Notes under the pieces: model-generated | Told to the model about the DNA's origin: nothing | Database searches by the model: none | The model's input: only the letters and a program-made list of their open reading frames with translations | Origin: an uncultured Neisseriaceae bacterium | GTDB lineage: Bacteria > Pseudomonadota > Gammaproteobacteria > Burkholderiales > UBA11063 | Direction: 5' to 3' | Assembly (NCBI GenBank): GCA_937952895.1 | Contig: CALFYC010000153.1 | Location: forward strand, 1-21,060 | Length of the DNA: 21,060 nucleotides | Made by a program: the position numbers and the translations under genes | Shown: piece by piece, positions 1 to 8,719 of the stretch | How positions within the stretch are numbered: the first letter of the stretch is position 1 | How the letters are laid out: each line of letters begins with the position of its first letter

Positions 1-121
1 GCATTTGGGTATCAGAATTATCTATTACCAAGCTTTTATAACCATCAATATTTAGTCGATTTAAAATATCTATTGGTGGGTTATAAGTTATAGTAACAAT
101 TAATATATCACTATTTGACAT
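1..121 (-). CDS. GT2 family glycosyltransferase (rhamnosyltransferase-like), N-terminal part, cut by window edge
   Basis: Only the first 40 codons are present; the gene continues off the left edge. The peptide starts MSNSDILIVTITYNPP and soon reads LVIDNSD. This is the first beta strand and the nucleotide-sugar-binding VDN(S/G) strand of GT2 enzymes, especially the rhamnosyltransferase branch, where 'VTYNP' is typical. By family it would transfer an activated sugar to the growing polysaccharide in the cytoplasm. I chose the ATG at 121 because AAGG lies 7 bases before it. An in-frame GTG at 157 that overlaps the upstream stop codon (TAGTG) is the alternative and would add 12 residues. It is the last visible gene of the polysaccharide operon, 35 bp after the double glycosyltransferase. 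The exact sugar cannot be told from so short a piece. Confidence 0.7.
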   Translation of the reverse strand, partial: MSNSDILIVTITYNPPIDILNRLNIDGYKSLVIDNSDTQM

Positions 122-156
122 ATCGCCTTCATTTTCTATTTTTTGAACAATTGCCA

Positions 157-2712
157 CTAGTTGAGAGAACTAAAGACTTGATCATAATATTGCTCAAGTT
201 CTATAACTTGATCTTTAATTAAAACTATTTTATCTTTTGCTGGATTTTGGTAACCTTGAATAACTTCTGGATGTCTTAAAATATTAATAATTGCATGTTT
301 AAATGCTTCAAAATCACCAAATTTGATAATATTGCCATTGACCCCATCAATAACATCTTCTGATGGCCCACCACAATCAGTAGTAATTACCCACACATCA
401 CGAATTAGCGCCTCTCGTATAGTTAAGCCAAAGCTTTCTTTACATTGTGATGGAAATAATAACACATCAATTCCTGCATAAAATTCATCTATTTTATCTT
501 GATCAAAAAATGGAGAAACTTCAATTTGAGCTCCTTGAGAGCAATTAAATTTATGTTCCCTTGCACCTTGGAACGCCATACGGCCTTCTATATTAATTAA
601 CTTTAAAATATAATTACTTTCGGTAATTTGCTCAAACATATCTTTCAGCCAAAAAAACCCTTTATGGACAGCAACACCGCCAAGATAAGCAAATCTAACT
701 TTTGGATTGTCCAAATTAACCCGATCTACTACTCGATTAGTTACCGGAATTACACCATTTTTATTAACTTTAATACTATTTTCAGCAAATCCAGATTTCA
801 CATATAAATCTTTTTGGAATTTGCTTGGAGCTAATAACAAATTAGCTTTGTCTAAAATATCTTTCAAATAAAAGCGTCGTTTATGGGTAAATTTTGCATC
901 CGTCATACATTTCGCACATTTATGAAGAGCGGCTTCGTAATTTGCGCAATATTTATTATTCGCCATTACCATAAATTGCCGCTCACAAATCCACCAAGCA
1001 TCATGTAATGTAACCACATAAGGAATCTTTAATTCTTGACATACTAGCGCTATACTAGCACCAAGCATCTGAATACTATGAAAATGAACTAAATCAGGCT
1101 GCCATGCTTTTACCACATCGGCAAAAACCGGTAAAACTTGTTCATTATTATAATCTTCTTCCCGATTTTTATATGTAGGTAGGCGCATTTTTATAACCGG
1201 AATTCCATCTACCTCATAACGCATTAAAGATAACTCAGACATTGAATTATCGATACTACCACAAAATACAAGCACTTCAGTATTTGATATATTTTTAGCT
1301 ACATTTTCAGCGACAATAGTGGCTCCACCAAAACTATCTGGAGCAAATAATATGTTTACCATTAAAATACGCTTTTTAGAACGAACTTCTGGAACAATCG
1401 GATTTGCCTCAAGAATAGGTAATAAGCTAGTTTTAGCTATAGTTTGCCAATTATATTTTTGAATAACCGCGGCATATGCATTTTGCGCTATTCGGTCACG
1501 TAAAGTTTTATCCAAAACTAATTTTTCTAATGCTATAAACCATTCGTCATCTGATGCTGCCAAGTAACCATTATGATCATTTATAATAGTATCTGCAAAT
1601 TCAGTAACTAGGGATGCCACACATGGAACTTTCGCAATTGAACTCTCCAAATATTTAATGTTACTTTTACAATTATTAAATATTCCACTTTTTAGTGGTG
1701 CAATTGTAATATCTGCATTAGCTAAAGCTTTATAATAATCTACAGCATCAACAAATGGCACAAAATAAATCTGTTCTTTTACTTCATCAAATCTACTATT
1801 CAGATTTAAATAACCATATATGATAAATTCAACATTATTATATTTTTTAAGAATTGAATAAATAGCTGCTTCAGCTTCTTTAAAATCTTCATCATGAGTT
1901 TTAGTGCCACTACCATACATAATTCTGATAGTATTACTTGGACTAATAATCACTGTATTTTGTGCATTTATCGTCTCATCATCTATAGCATTATTCAATA
2001 TATAAACAGGTTTCTGGATAACTTTAACCATCTCACTCATAAGAGACTTGGTTGATGCAATCCCGTAATCTGCTAGTTTCAAAGCATTTTCATATAATTT
2101 CGCACCCAAGAGAACTTGCTCAAATTCTTCTTTAGATAAAGTATTGATTAACCATGGTTGGCGTAAGACATCTTGATTAAAAATCAAATCATCAACATCA
2201 AAAAATGTTGTAACCCCAAGAATCTTACACTCATCATAATATTTAATTACTAGATCGTAAGCCGGAACTCGATAAAAAATCACACTCCCTGTAATTTGAA
2301 GTGATGAAAGTGCTGTTTTTTCATCATGCCAATTAATCACTTTCACATTTTTACCAAGATATTGAAGCATCTGCTTTTTTTGCTCAACACGATATTTTGT
2401 ACATTGTGGAATAGATAATTCGGCAATGATTAATATATTGTTATGAAAAATATTTCGATTGCTCAATTTTAAGTCATTTTGATTCTTCCTTAAATCATTA
2501 TTTTTTAAGGTGATTAAAGAAGTATCTTTCGTGATTTTTAATTTATTACAAATCTTCTTGTAAATTTTATGAAAATAAAAAATCATAAAAAGTTCAAAAT
2601 TAATTATAGCCGTAAAGATATTTTTATTTTTTAATTTATTTACAACAAAACCTTGAGTTGTAGAATCATACCTTATACTCTTTTTTAATTTACGCAAAAT
2701 TTTTAGGATCAT
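157..2712 (-). CDS. Double-domain glycosyltransferase (two tandem GT-B/GT4-type units)
   Basis: An 851-residue protein with two glycosyltransferase units, probably adding two sugars of the repeat or core in the cytoplasm. Residues 1-90 are basic and hydrophobic-mixed and may hold the enzyme at the membrane. Unit 1 (about 92-435) contains FDVDD at 171-175 and a nucleotide-sugar-binding region near 350-390 (NIKYLESSIAKVP). Unit 2 (about 448-845) is a clear GT4 enzyme. It has a GG loop near 462, HDAWW near 570, and the EX7E motif at E759 and E767, followed by a GGPSE segment. Four cysteines (576, 589, 599, 602) resemble the Cys cluster found in one GT4 subgroup, perhaps metal-binding. GT4 proteins are usually about 350-400 residues, so this is a fusion. 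The Shine-Dalgarno is weak (AAAAGAAA). It lies 24 bp after the DUF2142 gene. Sugar and linkage are unknown. Confidence 0.85.
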   Translation of the reverse strand: MILKILRKLKKSIRYDSTTQGFVVNKLKNKNIFTAIINFELFMIFYFHKIYKKICNKLKITKDTSLITLKNNDLRKNQNDLKLSNRNIFHNNILIIAELSIPQCTKYRVEQKKQMLQYLGKNVKVINWHDEKTALSSLQITGSVIFYRVPAYDLVIKYYDECKILGVTTFFDVDDLIFNQDVLRQPWLINTLSKEEFEQVLLGAKLYENALKLADYGIASTKSLMSEMVKVIQKPVYILNNAIDDETINAQNTVIISPSNTIRIMYGSGTKTHDEDFKEAEAAIYSILKKYNNVEFIIYGYLNLNSRFDEVKEQIYFVPFVDAVDYYKALANADITIAPLKSGIFNNCKSNIKYLESSIAKVPCVASLVTEFADTIINDHNGYLAASDDEWFIALEKLVLDKTLRDRIAQNAYAAVIQKYNWQTIAKTSLLPILEANPIVPEVRSKKRILMVNILFAPDSFGGATIVAENVAKNISNTEVLVFCGSIDNSMSELSLMRYEVDGIPVIKMRLPTYKNREEDYNNEQVLPVFADVVKAWQPDLVHFHSIQMLGASIALVCQELKIPYVVTLHDAWWICERQFMVMANNKYCANYEAALHKCAKCMTDAKFTHKRRFYLKDILDKANLLLAPSKFQKDLYVKSGFAENSIKVNKNGVIPVTNRVVDRVNLDNPKVRFAYLGGVAVHKGFFWLKDMFEQITESNYILKLINIEGRMAFQGAREHKFNCSQGAQIEVSPFFDQDKIDEFYAGIDVLLFPSQCKESFGLTIREALIRDVWVITTDCGGPSEDVIDGVNGNIIKFGDFEAFKHAIINILRHPEVIQGYQNPAKDKIVLIKDQVIELEQYYDQVFSSLN

Positions 2713-2736
2713 AAATTTTCTTTTAAATTACAGTAA

Positions 2737-4122
2737 TCAAATATTATAATAGAATTTTAGAATTAATTTTAGCATGTATAGCAGGTTAAATACCATTATT
2801 CCAACAATAATATTAGCAAGCATTTTTTCATACCTATTATAAAACCAAGAATTAGCAAACACTACACCTAAAAATGGTAAAGCCCCAGCAAAATATCGCC
2901 CCTGTATTCCTTTTATTTCTTTTCCTGCAACTGGAGTCCATGCAATATATAAAATTAGTAATACCAGACTCAAATAGGCAAAAAATAAACCTAAGCAAAA
3001 TATTCTTTGATAAATATTAATGGCTATTTGGTTTTTATTATAGCCAAGAAATGTAACTAGTATAATACCACAATAGCCAAGAATAACTGCTAATTTAGGC
3101 AAGCTAACGACAAAAGATCCAAAACTACCATATAAAGATACAAGAAAAAATACGCCTTGATTTTTTATTGTTTCAAAAAATTCATGCAAAAAATTTAATG
3201 GATTATTAATAATACTTAGCAAAGCTTCTTTTGAAGATAAATAAGTATGAAAAGCAATATGAGTATCATGTAAATAGATATTTTCTAGATGATATTTTTG
3301 AATATGATAGTGCCAAATTAAATAACTAATTATAGTAAGAGCAAATATGATTATGCTTAATAGCCATTTTTTAATCGAACCATAATGACCAAACTTAGAT
3401 TTTGGAACTAAAAAAAATGTAGCTACAACAATTACCGAAACTGGTTTTAAAAATCCAATAATGATCGCTAAAATAATTATTCCAATAATATGCCTAACCT
3501 TAATAGTTTCTTCAAAAAAAGCCAATTTTAATGCTAAAGCTATAGTAATAAAACAAATCCCTGTATTTAGACTATCAGTTGCTAATGAACAAGCCTCTTG
3601 AACAAGTGTTGGAAATAAGGCAAAATAAGCCATAAACCATTTACCAAATGGTGTTATTTTAATTGCAAAATAAATTAGTAATGTAAAAAAGAATAAACTA
3701 GCAAGTCTTCCTAAATAAATATAAGCATACATTGAAGGATAAAATAGTTTTGCTAAAGTAAAACCTATAGTTTGTGGTAAATAATTAATAGGACTATAAA
3801 GGGTAGTGTTAATAAAAACTTTGGCAGCATCACTATTTGTTAGAGATAATGGATTGATTAAATGTTGCTTAAAGGTCCCATCTTGAATTGATTGCTTGGC
3901 TAAGCCGGAAGTTCTACTATAATCAATCGTAGTAACTTCAATTGGAAGGAACGACTTGTCTTGGGACACAAATTTATGATTGAACGTAATATCATAAATT
4001 CTTAAAAAATGGTTTGGTTCATCAGGTGCTGCAAATGGAGGTAAAATAAATACAGTTAGAATTCCTATAGCTAATATTATTAAACAAAATACTTTTTCAA
4101 CTCTTAGTTCTTGCTTTATCAT
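2737..4122 (-). CDS. DUF2142 family polytopic membrane protein
   Basis: A 461-residue protein with roughly ten to twelve hydrophobic segments. After the first membrane helix (about 10-29) comes FAAPDEPNHFLR at 30-41. This is the hallmark of DUF2142, a family common in polysaccharide clusters and resembling GT-C membrane glycosyltransferases with an acidic motif in the first outer loop. Near the C-terminus GRYFAGALPF is also typical of the family. GT-C enzymes use polyprenyl-phosphate sugars on the outer face of the inner membrane, so a role in side-branch glycosylation of the polymer is possible. No biochemical function is firmly assigned to DUF2142. It is embedded in the glycosyltransferase operon, 55 bp after the GT4 gene and 24 bp before the double glycosyltransferase. 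Confidence 0.8.
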   Translation of the reverse strand: MIKQELRVEKVFCLIILAIGILTVFILPPFAAPDEPNHFLRIYDITFNHKFVSQDKSFLPIEVTTIDYSRTSGLAKQSIQDGTFKQHLINPLSLTNSDAAKVFINTTLYSPINYLPQTIGFTLAKLFYPSMYAYIYLGRLASLFFFTLLIYFAIKITPFGKWFMAYFALFPTLVQEACSLATDSLNTGICFITIALALKLAFFEETIKVRHIIGIIILAIIIGFLKPVSVIVVATFFLVPKSKFGHYGSIKKWLLSIIIFALTIISYLIWHYHIQKYHLENIYLHDTHIAFHTYLSSKEALLSIINNPLNFLHEFFETIKNQGVFFLVSLYGSFGSFVVSLPKLAVILGYCGIILVTFLGYNKNQIAINIYQRIFCLGLFFAYLSLVLLILYIAWTPVAGKEIKGIQGRYFAGALPFLGVVFANSWFYNRYEKMLANIIVGIMVFNLLYMLKLILKFYYNI

Positions 4123-4177
4123 TTAATTCTATTACTCTTAAGAATCAACCATCATTATCGTAAATCTAATGGCACAT

Positions 4178-5380
4178 CTATTTACTAAATAATTTGTGTA
4201 GTTGTTGTTTAAAATAACGTAATAGTTTAAATAATTTTGAATTTCGCAAAATTAAAATATTTTGGATAAAAAGTTCTTTGGCTTGAATTATTTGATTTTT
4301 TAATTGAACCAATTCAACCCATTGTTGTATTTGATTAGAGAGAGCTTTTAGTTGATTCCTATTATCTGGAACTAATTGATTAATTTTAACCAAAACCTGA
4401 TAAAACTCATTGGCTGAATATTGCCAATCGGGCCATTTACTTGCAGTAGCAATTGCATTTTGCTTTAACAACTCCAAATAATCTGGAGTATGTTTTAAAT
4501 GATTAATTGCTGAAATTACCCCTACTTCATCATCTTTATCTATTACCAGTGCATTATTTTTATCTATGATATACTCTTCATGTCCAGTCACATTATAAAC
4601 AATAGCGGTACCACCACAATGAAACATTTCTAAAGGTGGCCCAAACATACCCTCAACATAGCTTAATTTAACAATTACATCACATGATCGATAAATTTCT
4701 GGAACTCTATCAATGCTAACTTTAGAAAAAACTCTATCTGCTAAATCTGTATCTTGAGTTATCGTTGATGTAAGAAGCCACACTTCATCTGCATCTGAAT
4801 CTTTGCATAATTTAAGCGTTTTAGCCACATTTTTAAAATTAATATCTAAAGGCCCCTCTACCAAAACCCTTAATTTTCCTTTTTGTCTTGGTGCAATTGC
4901 CGTGCCTGATGTTGTATATAAATCTTTTCTAATTCCATTTTTTACTAAAAATGGACTATTTTTATAATTTTCTTCTAAATATGATTTTATCCAAAATGCT
5001 TCTGTAATAGTTTTTAAACAAAATGAATAGGTAGAGTCAACCCATCTTATTACATAAGGGTCTTCTTCCGGATAAAATTTGGATTCAATTGATTGAACAA
5101 AATAAGCATAATGGTTGGCATCAAACTGTGGTAAAGCATATACAGTACGCCAAAAAGTAGCAATTACAATATCAAATTTTATTAATTTTGCTTCTTTAAA
5201 TGTAAGCCAAGTTAAAGAAGCAGCTTCTGAGTGCCATGCATGTTCATCAGGCGTAACTACTGCTTCAGTAATAATAAAAACTTGACAATTATAAGAATGC
5301 TTAATTCTTGTAGCATGTTCAAATACCACATATATACCACCGCTTATAGCTGCACCAGGTAAAACAAAACCAATATTCAC
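4178..5380 (-). CDS. GT4 family glycosyltransferase (WsaF-like)
   Basis: A 400-residue GT-B fold enzyme. The N-terminal Rossmann half begins NIGFVLPGAAISGGIYVVF, with the GG donor/acceptor loop. The C-terminal half carries the EX7E motif at E243 and E251 (sequence EGMFGPPLE), followed by CGGTAIV and GHEEYI, as in rhamnosyltransferase WsaF and relatives. The tail (about 340-400) is predicted helical and ends in a basic amphipathic stretch (KLFKLLRYFKQQLHKLF), probably for peripheral membrane binding. Translation starts at GTG 5380, well supported by AAAGGTG about 9 bases upstream. That ribosome site overlaps the end of the preceding gene, 12 bp away, which suggests coupling. The transferred sugar is inferred only loosely as a deoxyhexose. 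Confidence 0.85.
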   Translation of the reverse strand: MNIGFVLPGAAISGGIYVVFEHATRIKHSYNCQVFIITEAVVTPDEHAWHSEAASLTWLTFKEAKLIKFDIVIATFWRTVYALPQFDANHYAYFVQSIESKFYPEEDPYVIRWVDSTYSFCLKTITEAFWIKSYLEENYKNSPFLVKNGIRKDLYTTSGTAIAPRQKGKLRVLVEGPLDINFKNVAKTLKLCKDSDADEVWLLTSTITQDTDLADRVFSKVSIDRVPEIYRSCDVIVKLSYVEGMFGPPLEMFHCGGTAIVYNVTGHEEYIIDKNNALVIDKDDEVGVISAINHLKHTPDYLELLKQNAIATASKWPDWQYSANEFYQVLVKINQLVPDNRNQLKALSNQIQQWVELVQLKNQIIQAKELFIQNILILRNSKLFKLLRYFKQQLHKLFSK

Positions 5381-5392
5381 AGAGTTACACCT

Positions 5393-6409
5393 TTATTTTC
5401 TAAACTTAATAATTTTCTTTATCAATCGCTTATATGGTTTATCGTTAGCCCTCTTTTGCAATAATTTAGTCAGAAATTTGTCAAAATTTTTTGAATCTGG
5501 ACTAACCGAAAATCTAGGGTATTGATCAATAGTATCAATTAACCCTGAAAAATAAGTAATCGCATCGAATTTTTCCAGCATAAGCTGTCTCGCATTTGCT
5601 GCAATCAACTTCATATTGTCTTCATGCCCAAGACAATATTCCACACTTTTTTTTAAATCATCGGCATTAACAAAGGAAATATAGTGCTTATTTTCAATTA
5701 ATAAATCATTAGTTGGAATAACTTCACTTATAACTGGACAACCAGCGGCCATTAAAATTTGTAACCTTGGCTCCCAAGACTTTTCATTTGATGCATGAAT
5801 ATTTAAACTGATTTTGCTACGGTTAAGATAATAATTTAAATCAATACCAACAACCCCATGAGCAATATGTAAAAAATTATAATGATGCTTTAGATATATC
5901 ATTAAAGACTCACGTCGCTCAGAAGAGCGACCAATAAACGATATATCCCATTTTTTCTCAACATCAAGAGGATGAATAGATTTTGTGGAAATTGGAAAAT
6001 TAAAAAATCCACTTACCGTAATGCCATCTAATTTAAATAATTCTGCTGATAACTTATCGTAATGAAAAATATAGTCAAAATTCTTTTCTTTAATGCGACG
6101 AAATTCAAGATATCGATGTACTGAGTCAAATGTATAATCCCATTCTCCACTGTTATATTGCCTTGGAAATGGTTCTGATGATAAAGCAATCTTAACCCCA
6201 GATATATTCTCAAGTAATTGACTACATACATATTCACCACGGAAACAAATTAATATATCTGGCTTAAATTCTATTAAATCCGAATATTCGGTAGCAGTTG
6301 ACCCAAAATTAAGAATAAACTCTTTTACTTCATATTTACTATAAAGTAAAAAATCTAAATAATGTAATCTAAAATACTCAGGTTGACTTAATATAGCAAT
6401 TTTTTTCAT
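5393..6409 (-). CDS. Glycosyltransferase with CgeB-like C-terminal domain (Glyco_trans_1_2)
   Basis: A 338-residue protein. The clearest family signal is SLNIHASNEKSWEPRLQILM followed by AAGCPVISE, at residues 201-229. This is the donor-binding segment of the PF13524 family (CgeB-like), in which EPR replaces the usual EX7E context. The N-terminal half starts MKKIAILSQPEYFRLHYLDF and is a Rossmann-like acceptor domain. The end is strongly basic (KPYKRLIKKIIKFRK) and may dock to the membrane. It sits between the methyltransferase (19 bp upstream) and the GT4 gene, in the same operon. By context it adds one sugar to the lipid-linked chain in the cytoplasm. Acceptor and donor are not identifiable from the sequence. 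Confidence 0.8.
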   Translation of the reverse strand: MKKIAILSQPEYFRLHYLDFLLYSKYEVKEFILNFGSTATEYSDLIEFKPDILICFRGEYVCSQLLENISGVKIALSSEPFPRQYNSGEWDYTFDSVHRYLEFRRIKEKNFDYIFHYDKLSAELFKLDGITVSGFFNFPISTKSIHPLDVEKKWDISFIGRSSERRESLMIYLKHHYNFLHIAHGVVGIDLNYYLNRSKISLNIHASNEKSWEPRLQILMAAGCPVISEVIPTNDLLIENKHYISFVNADDLKKSVEYCLGHEDNMKLIAANARQLMLEKFDAITYFSGLIDTIDQYPRFSVSPDSKNFDKFLTKLLQKRANDKPYKRLIKKIIKFRK

Positions 6410-6428
6410 ACATTAAATACCCAATAAT

Positions 6429-7439
6429 TTACTTTTTTAATCTTTGTTCTAGTTCATTAATATAGCTATCCCTTTGAATAACCATTTTTTCCAATTGTTG
6501 AATATTGCCGCTCACTTGCAATAATTTTTGTTCTAAATTTTTAATATATTGATCTCTCTCAATAACCAACTTTTCTGAGGATTGGATAACTTGTCGCAAC
6601 TCCTCAATATGATTCGTAGATTTTTCATATGAAATTTTATAATCATTAAAATTTTTTACCCTAGTTAACATTGGTGATGTAATAAAAACATTATAAGATA
6701 AATTATCTTTACTTTCTCTTATTTCATTATAATTCCAAATTCCATAATAATAGAGGCATTTTTCTTGATTTGGAACATCATCAACATTACATTTACTAAT
6801 AAGGCCATGACTGCTTGTTTGGTTAATTATATCACGTGTTGATTTAGCAACAATAGACTCCATATCCGGATTCTCCAACAACACATTTGCGAAACCAAAC
6901 ATATTGGCACCTACGCCAAAAACCACTTTAGAACCAAATACTCTTGTTGTTACTGTTTTAAATTCTTTAAAGGTATACTTTCTTAAATGGAAAGGATTTG
7001 ATTCATTATCTTTATAATACCAATGATCATTAGGACATGACATAATAATTACACCATTATCTTTAAGCATTGACTTTAAAGACTTAAGAAACGATATCTC
7101 ATCTTTTACATGTTCTATCGTTTCAAAAGATACAATTACATCAAATTTATCCTCAATCATAATATTCTCAGCGTTTTGGCATAAAAAATTAACATTTTCT
7201 CTAGCAAAATACTTATTCGCCACATCTATACTAGACTGTGAAATATCAACCCCCAACACGGATTTTGCGCCCCAACTTTGAAGCAACAAAGAACCATAAC
7301 CTTCACCACATGCAATATCTAAAACATTCTTATCTTGGATATACTCTTTTGCAATTTGATAACGTGCAACATGAATACTTGCCTCTTCAGAATCATAAAC
7401 AAAAGTATGCCCATCACCAAAAGCTAATCGTTCAATCAT
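6429..7439 (-). CDS. SAM-dependent methyltransferase with C-terminal coiled coil (possible chain-terminating methyltransferase)
   Basis: A 336-residue protein. Residues about 25-140 form a class I methyltransferase: motif I is LDIACGEGYGS (40-50), the acidic SAM-ribose residue is in GVDIS (63-67), and SFETIEHV (104-111) is the post-I/motif IV region. Residues about 150-265 are a less conserved domain beginning PFHLRKYTFKEF, typical of methyltransferases in O-antigen clusters. Residues about 270-336 are a heptad-patterned coiled coil with a 28-residue internal repeat. Its ATG overlaps the end of wzt by 8 bp (ATGATTGA), so the two are translationally coupled. In E. coli O9a, the methyltransferase-kinase WbdD caps the O-antigen end and its coiled coil sets chain length, and Wzt recognises the cap. 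An analogous role is inferred here. No kinase domain is present, so this is not WbdD itself. Confidence 0.82.
   Translation of the reverse strand: MIERLAFGDGHTFVYDSEEASIHVARYQIAKEYIQDKNVLDIACGEGYGSLLLQSWGAKSVLGVDISQSSIDVANKYFARENVNFLCQNAENIMIEDKFDVIVSFETIEHVKDEISFLKSLKSMLKDNGVIIMSCPNDHWYYKDNESNPFHLRKYTFKEFKTVTTRVFGSKVVFGVGANMFGFANVLLENPDMESIVAKSTRDIINQTSSHGLISKCNVDDVPNQEKCLYYYGIWNYNEIRESKDNLSYNVFITSPMLTRVKNFNDYKISYEKSTNHIEELRQVIQSSEKLVIERDQYIKNLEQKLLQVSGNIQQLEKMVIQRDSYINELEQRLKK
6438..6566 (-). repeat. 84-bp-period tandem repeat coding for the methyltransferase coiled coil
   Basis: Two 45-bp units (6522-6566 and 6438-6482) are spaced 84 bp apart. They encode VIERDQYIKNLEQKL and VIQRDSYINELEQRL at residues 292-306 and 320-334. 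The nucleotide match is visible but diverged, so this is an older duplication. The period is exactly 28 residues, or four heptads, so unit gain or loss would lengthen or shorten the coil in register. Confidence 0.75.
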
Positions 7440-8649
7440 TTATATTCCACTCCCTATTTATATGAATCAGTCCTTCTGATTCATGTGAGTCTTTAAATTT
7501 TAATAATAATGCATTATCTAATTCATATAAAATACCCACACCTTTTTTTTCATTAATAGCAACGCGTAACCGATAAATTCCGGTAAGCAAAGCTACTTTA
7601 GGTAATTTTAGCTTAACCTTATTAATACCAAATGAAACCTTTATTGGTGGGATTTTATCCATTATTGAAGTTGCCCCACATATATAAACCTTATCTCTTT
7701 CGCGATATAGATTAAATACCAACACAACCTCTTTTAAACCATGATTTAAGACTTCAAATTCAATGTTTATTTCTAAATCTTCAAAAATTAAACATGATAT
7801 TTCATTTTGATCTACATAATTTGTAGCATATACTTTAGTAATCTTTACAGGAATATTTGATGTCTGTGTCTCAACCTTGATTTCTGATTGGTTTAAATTT
7901 ACATCAGCTTCTGACTCCAGATATTCCAAATATTGATTTACTACATCTAATGAATTGCCATATGATTGTTGGATCCCATTTTTTAAAAAAATAGCTTTTG
8001 AACATAATGACTTCACTGAATATGTATCATGTGATACAAATAAAATAGTTACTCCATTTTCACATAACTCATCCATACGTTTATGGCATTTTAACTGAAA
8101 ATTTGCATCACCTACAGACAAAGCTTCATCGATTATTAAAATATCCGGTTCAACATTGATGGCTAAAGCAAAAGCTAACCTTGCAAACATTCCAGAGGAG
8201 TACATTTTTACCGGTTGATGAATAAACTCTCCGATATCAGCAAAATCAAGAATGCTTTGCAATTTCAGATTCATTTCTTCCTGGCTATAACCCATAATAT
8301 TACCTTGGAAAAATATATTTTCAAGTCCAGTATATTCAGGATTAAAGCCGGCACCTAATTCTAATAAAGCCGCAACTTTTCCATTTACCGTAGCTGACCC
8401 AATAGTTTGAGTTAATACTCCAGTAATTATTTTAAGCAATGTCGATTTACCGCTTCCATTTTTACCTATAATACCAACAATTTCCCCACGCTTAATTTCA
8501 AAGTTAATATTTTGTAAAGCATAAAAATCTTTGTGATATTTTTTTTTAAATGGATTTAAAGCTTCTTTCATACGATCAGTTGGTTTATTATAGAGTTTAT
8601 AAATTTTACTTAAATTCTCAACTTTGATCACAGTATTAAAATCATTCAT
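7432..8649 (-). CDS. wzt: ABC transporter ATP-binding protein Wzt, polysaccharide export
   Basis: A 405-residue ATPase subunit of an O-antigen/capsule exporter, acting with Wzm at the inner membrane. From the chosen start, Walker A GKNGSGKST is at 62-70, the signature (YSSGMFARLA, with SSG in place of the usual SGG) at about 150-159, Walker B ILIIDE at 170-175, and the switch histidine in SHD near 207. Residues about 250-395 form a beta-rich C-terminal domain like the Wzt carbohydrate-binding domain, which in several systems recognises the modified end of the polymer. The open frame extends to a TTG at 8694, but that start has no ribosome site. ATG 8649 (MNDFNTVIKVENLS) matches the usual Wzt start; ATG 8664, with AAGGTG directly before it, is a second choice. 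It is 70 bp after wzm and overlaps the methyltransferase by 8 bp. Confidence 0.93.
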   Translation of the reverse strand: MNDFNTVIKVENLSKIYKLYNKPTDRMKEALNPFKKKYHKDFYALQNINFEIKRGEIVGIIGKNGSGKSTLLKIITGVLTQTIGSATVNGKVAALLELGAGFNPEYTGLENIFFQGNIMGYSQEEMNLKLQSILDFADIGEFIHQPVKMYSSGMFARLAFALAINVEPDILIIDEALSVGDANFQLKCHKRMDELCENGVTILFVSHDTYSVKSLCSKAIFLKNGIQQSYGNSLDVVNQYLEYLESEADVNLNQSEIKVETQTSNIPVKITKVYATNYVDQNEISCLIFEDLEINIEFEVLNHGLKEVVLVFNLYRERDKVYICGATSIMDKIPPIKVSFGINKVKLKLPKVALLTGIYRLRVAINEKKGVGILYELDNALLLKFKDSHESEGLIHINREWNIND

Positions 8650-8719
8650 AATATTAAATAACATCACCTTAAAATTACTATGTTTATTAACCAAAATATA
8701 TTATATTCGTTTACTTTCT

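Noticed and set aside
6028..6240. 70-codon minus-strand frame inside the CgeB-like glycosyltransferase gene
   Set aside because: It lies wholly within a well-supported gene in another frame and shows no recognisable family.
8650..8694. Upstream TTG start of wzt, adding 15 residues
   Set aside because: No ribosome site precedes it, and the extra residues are not part of the usual Wzt N-terminus.
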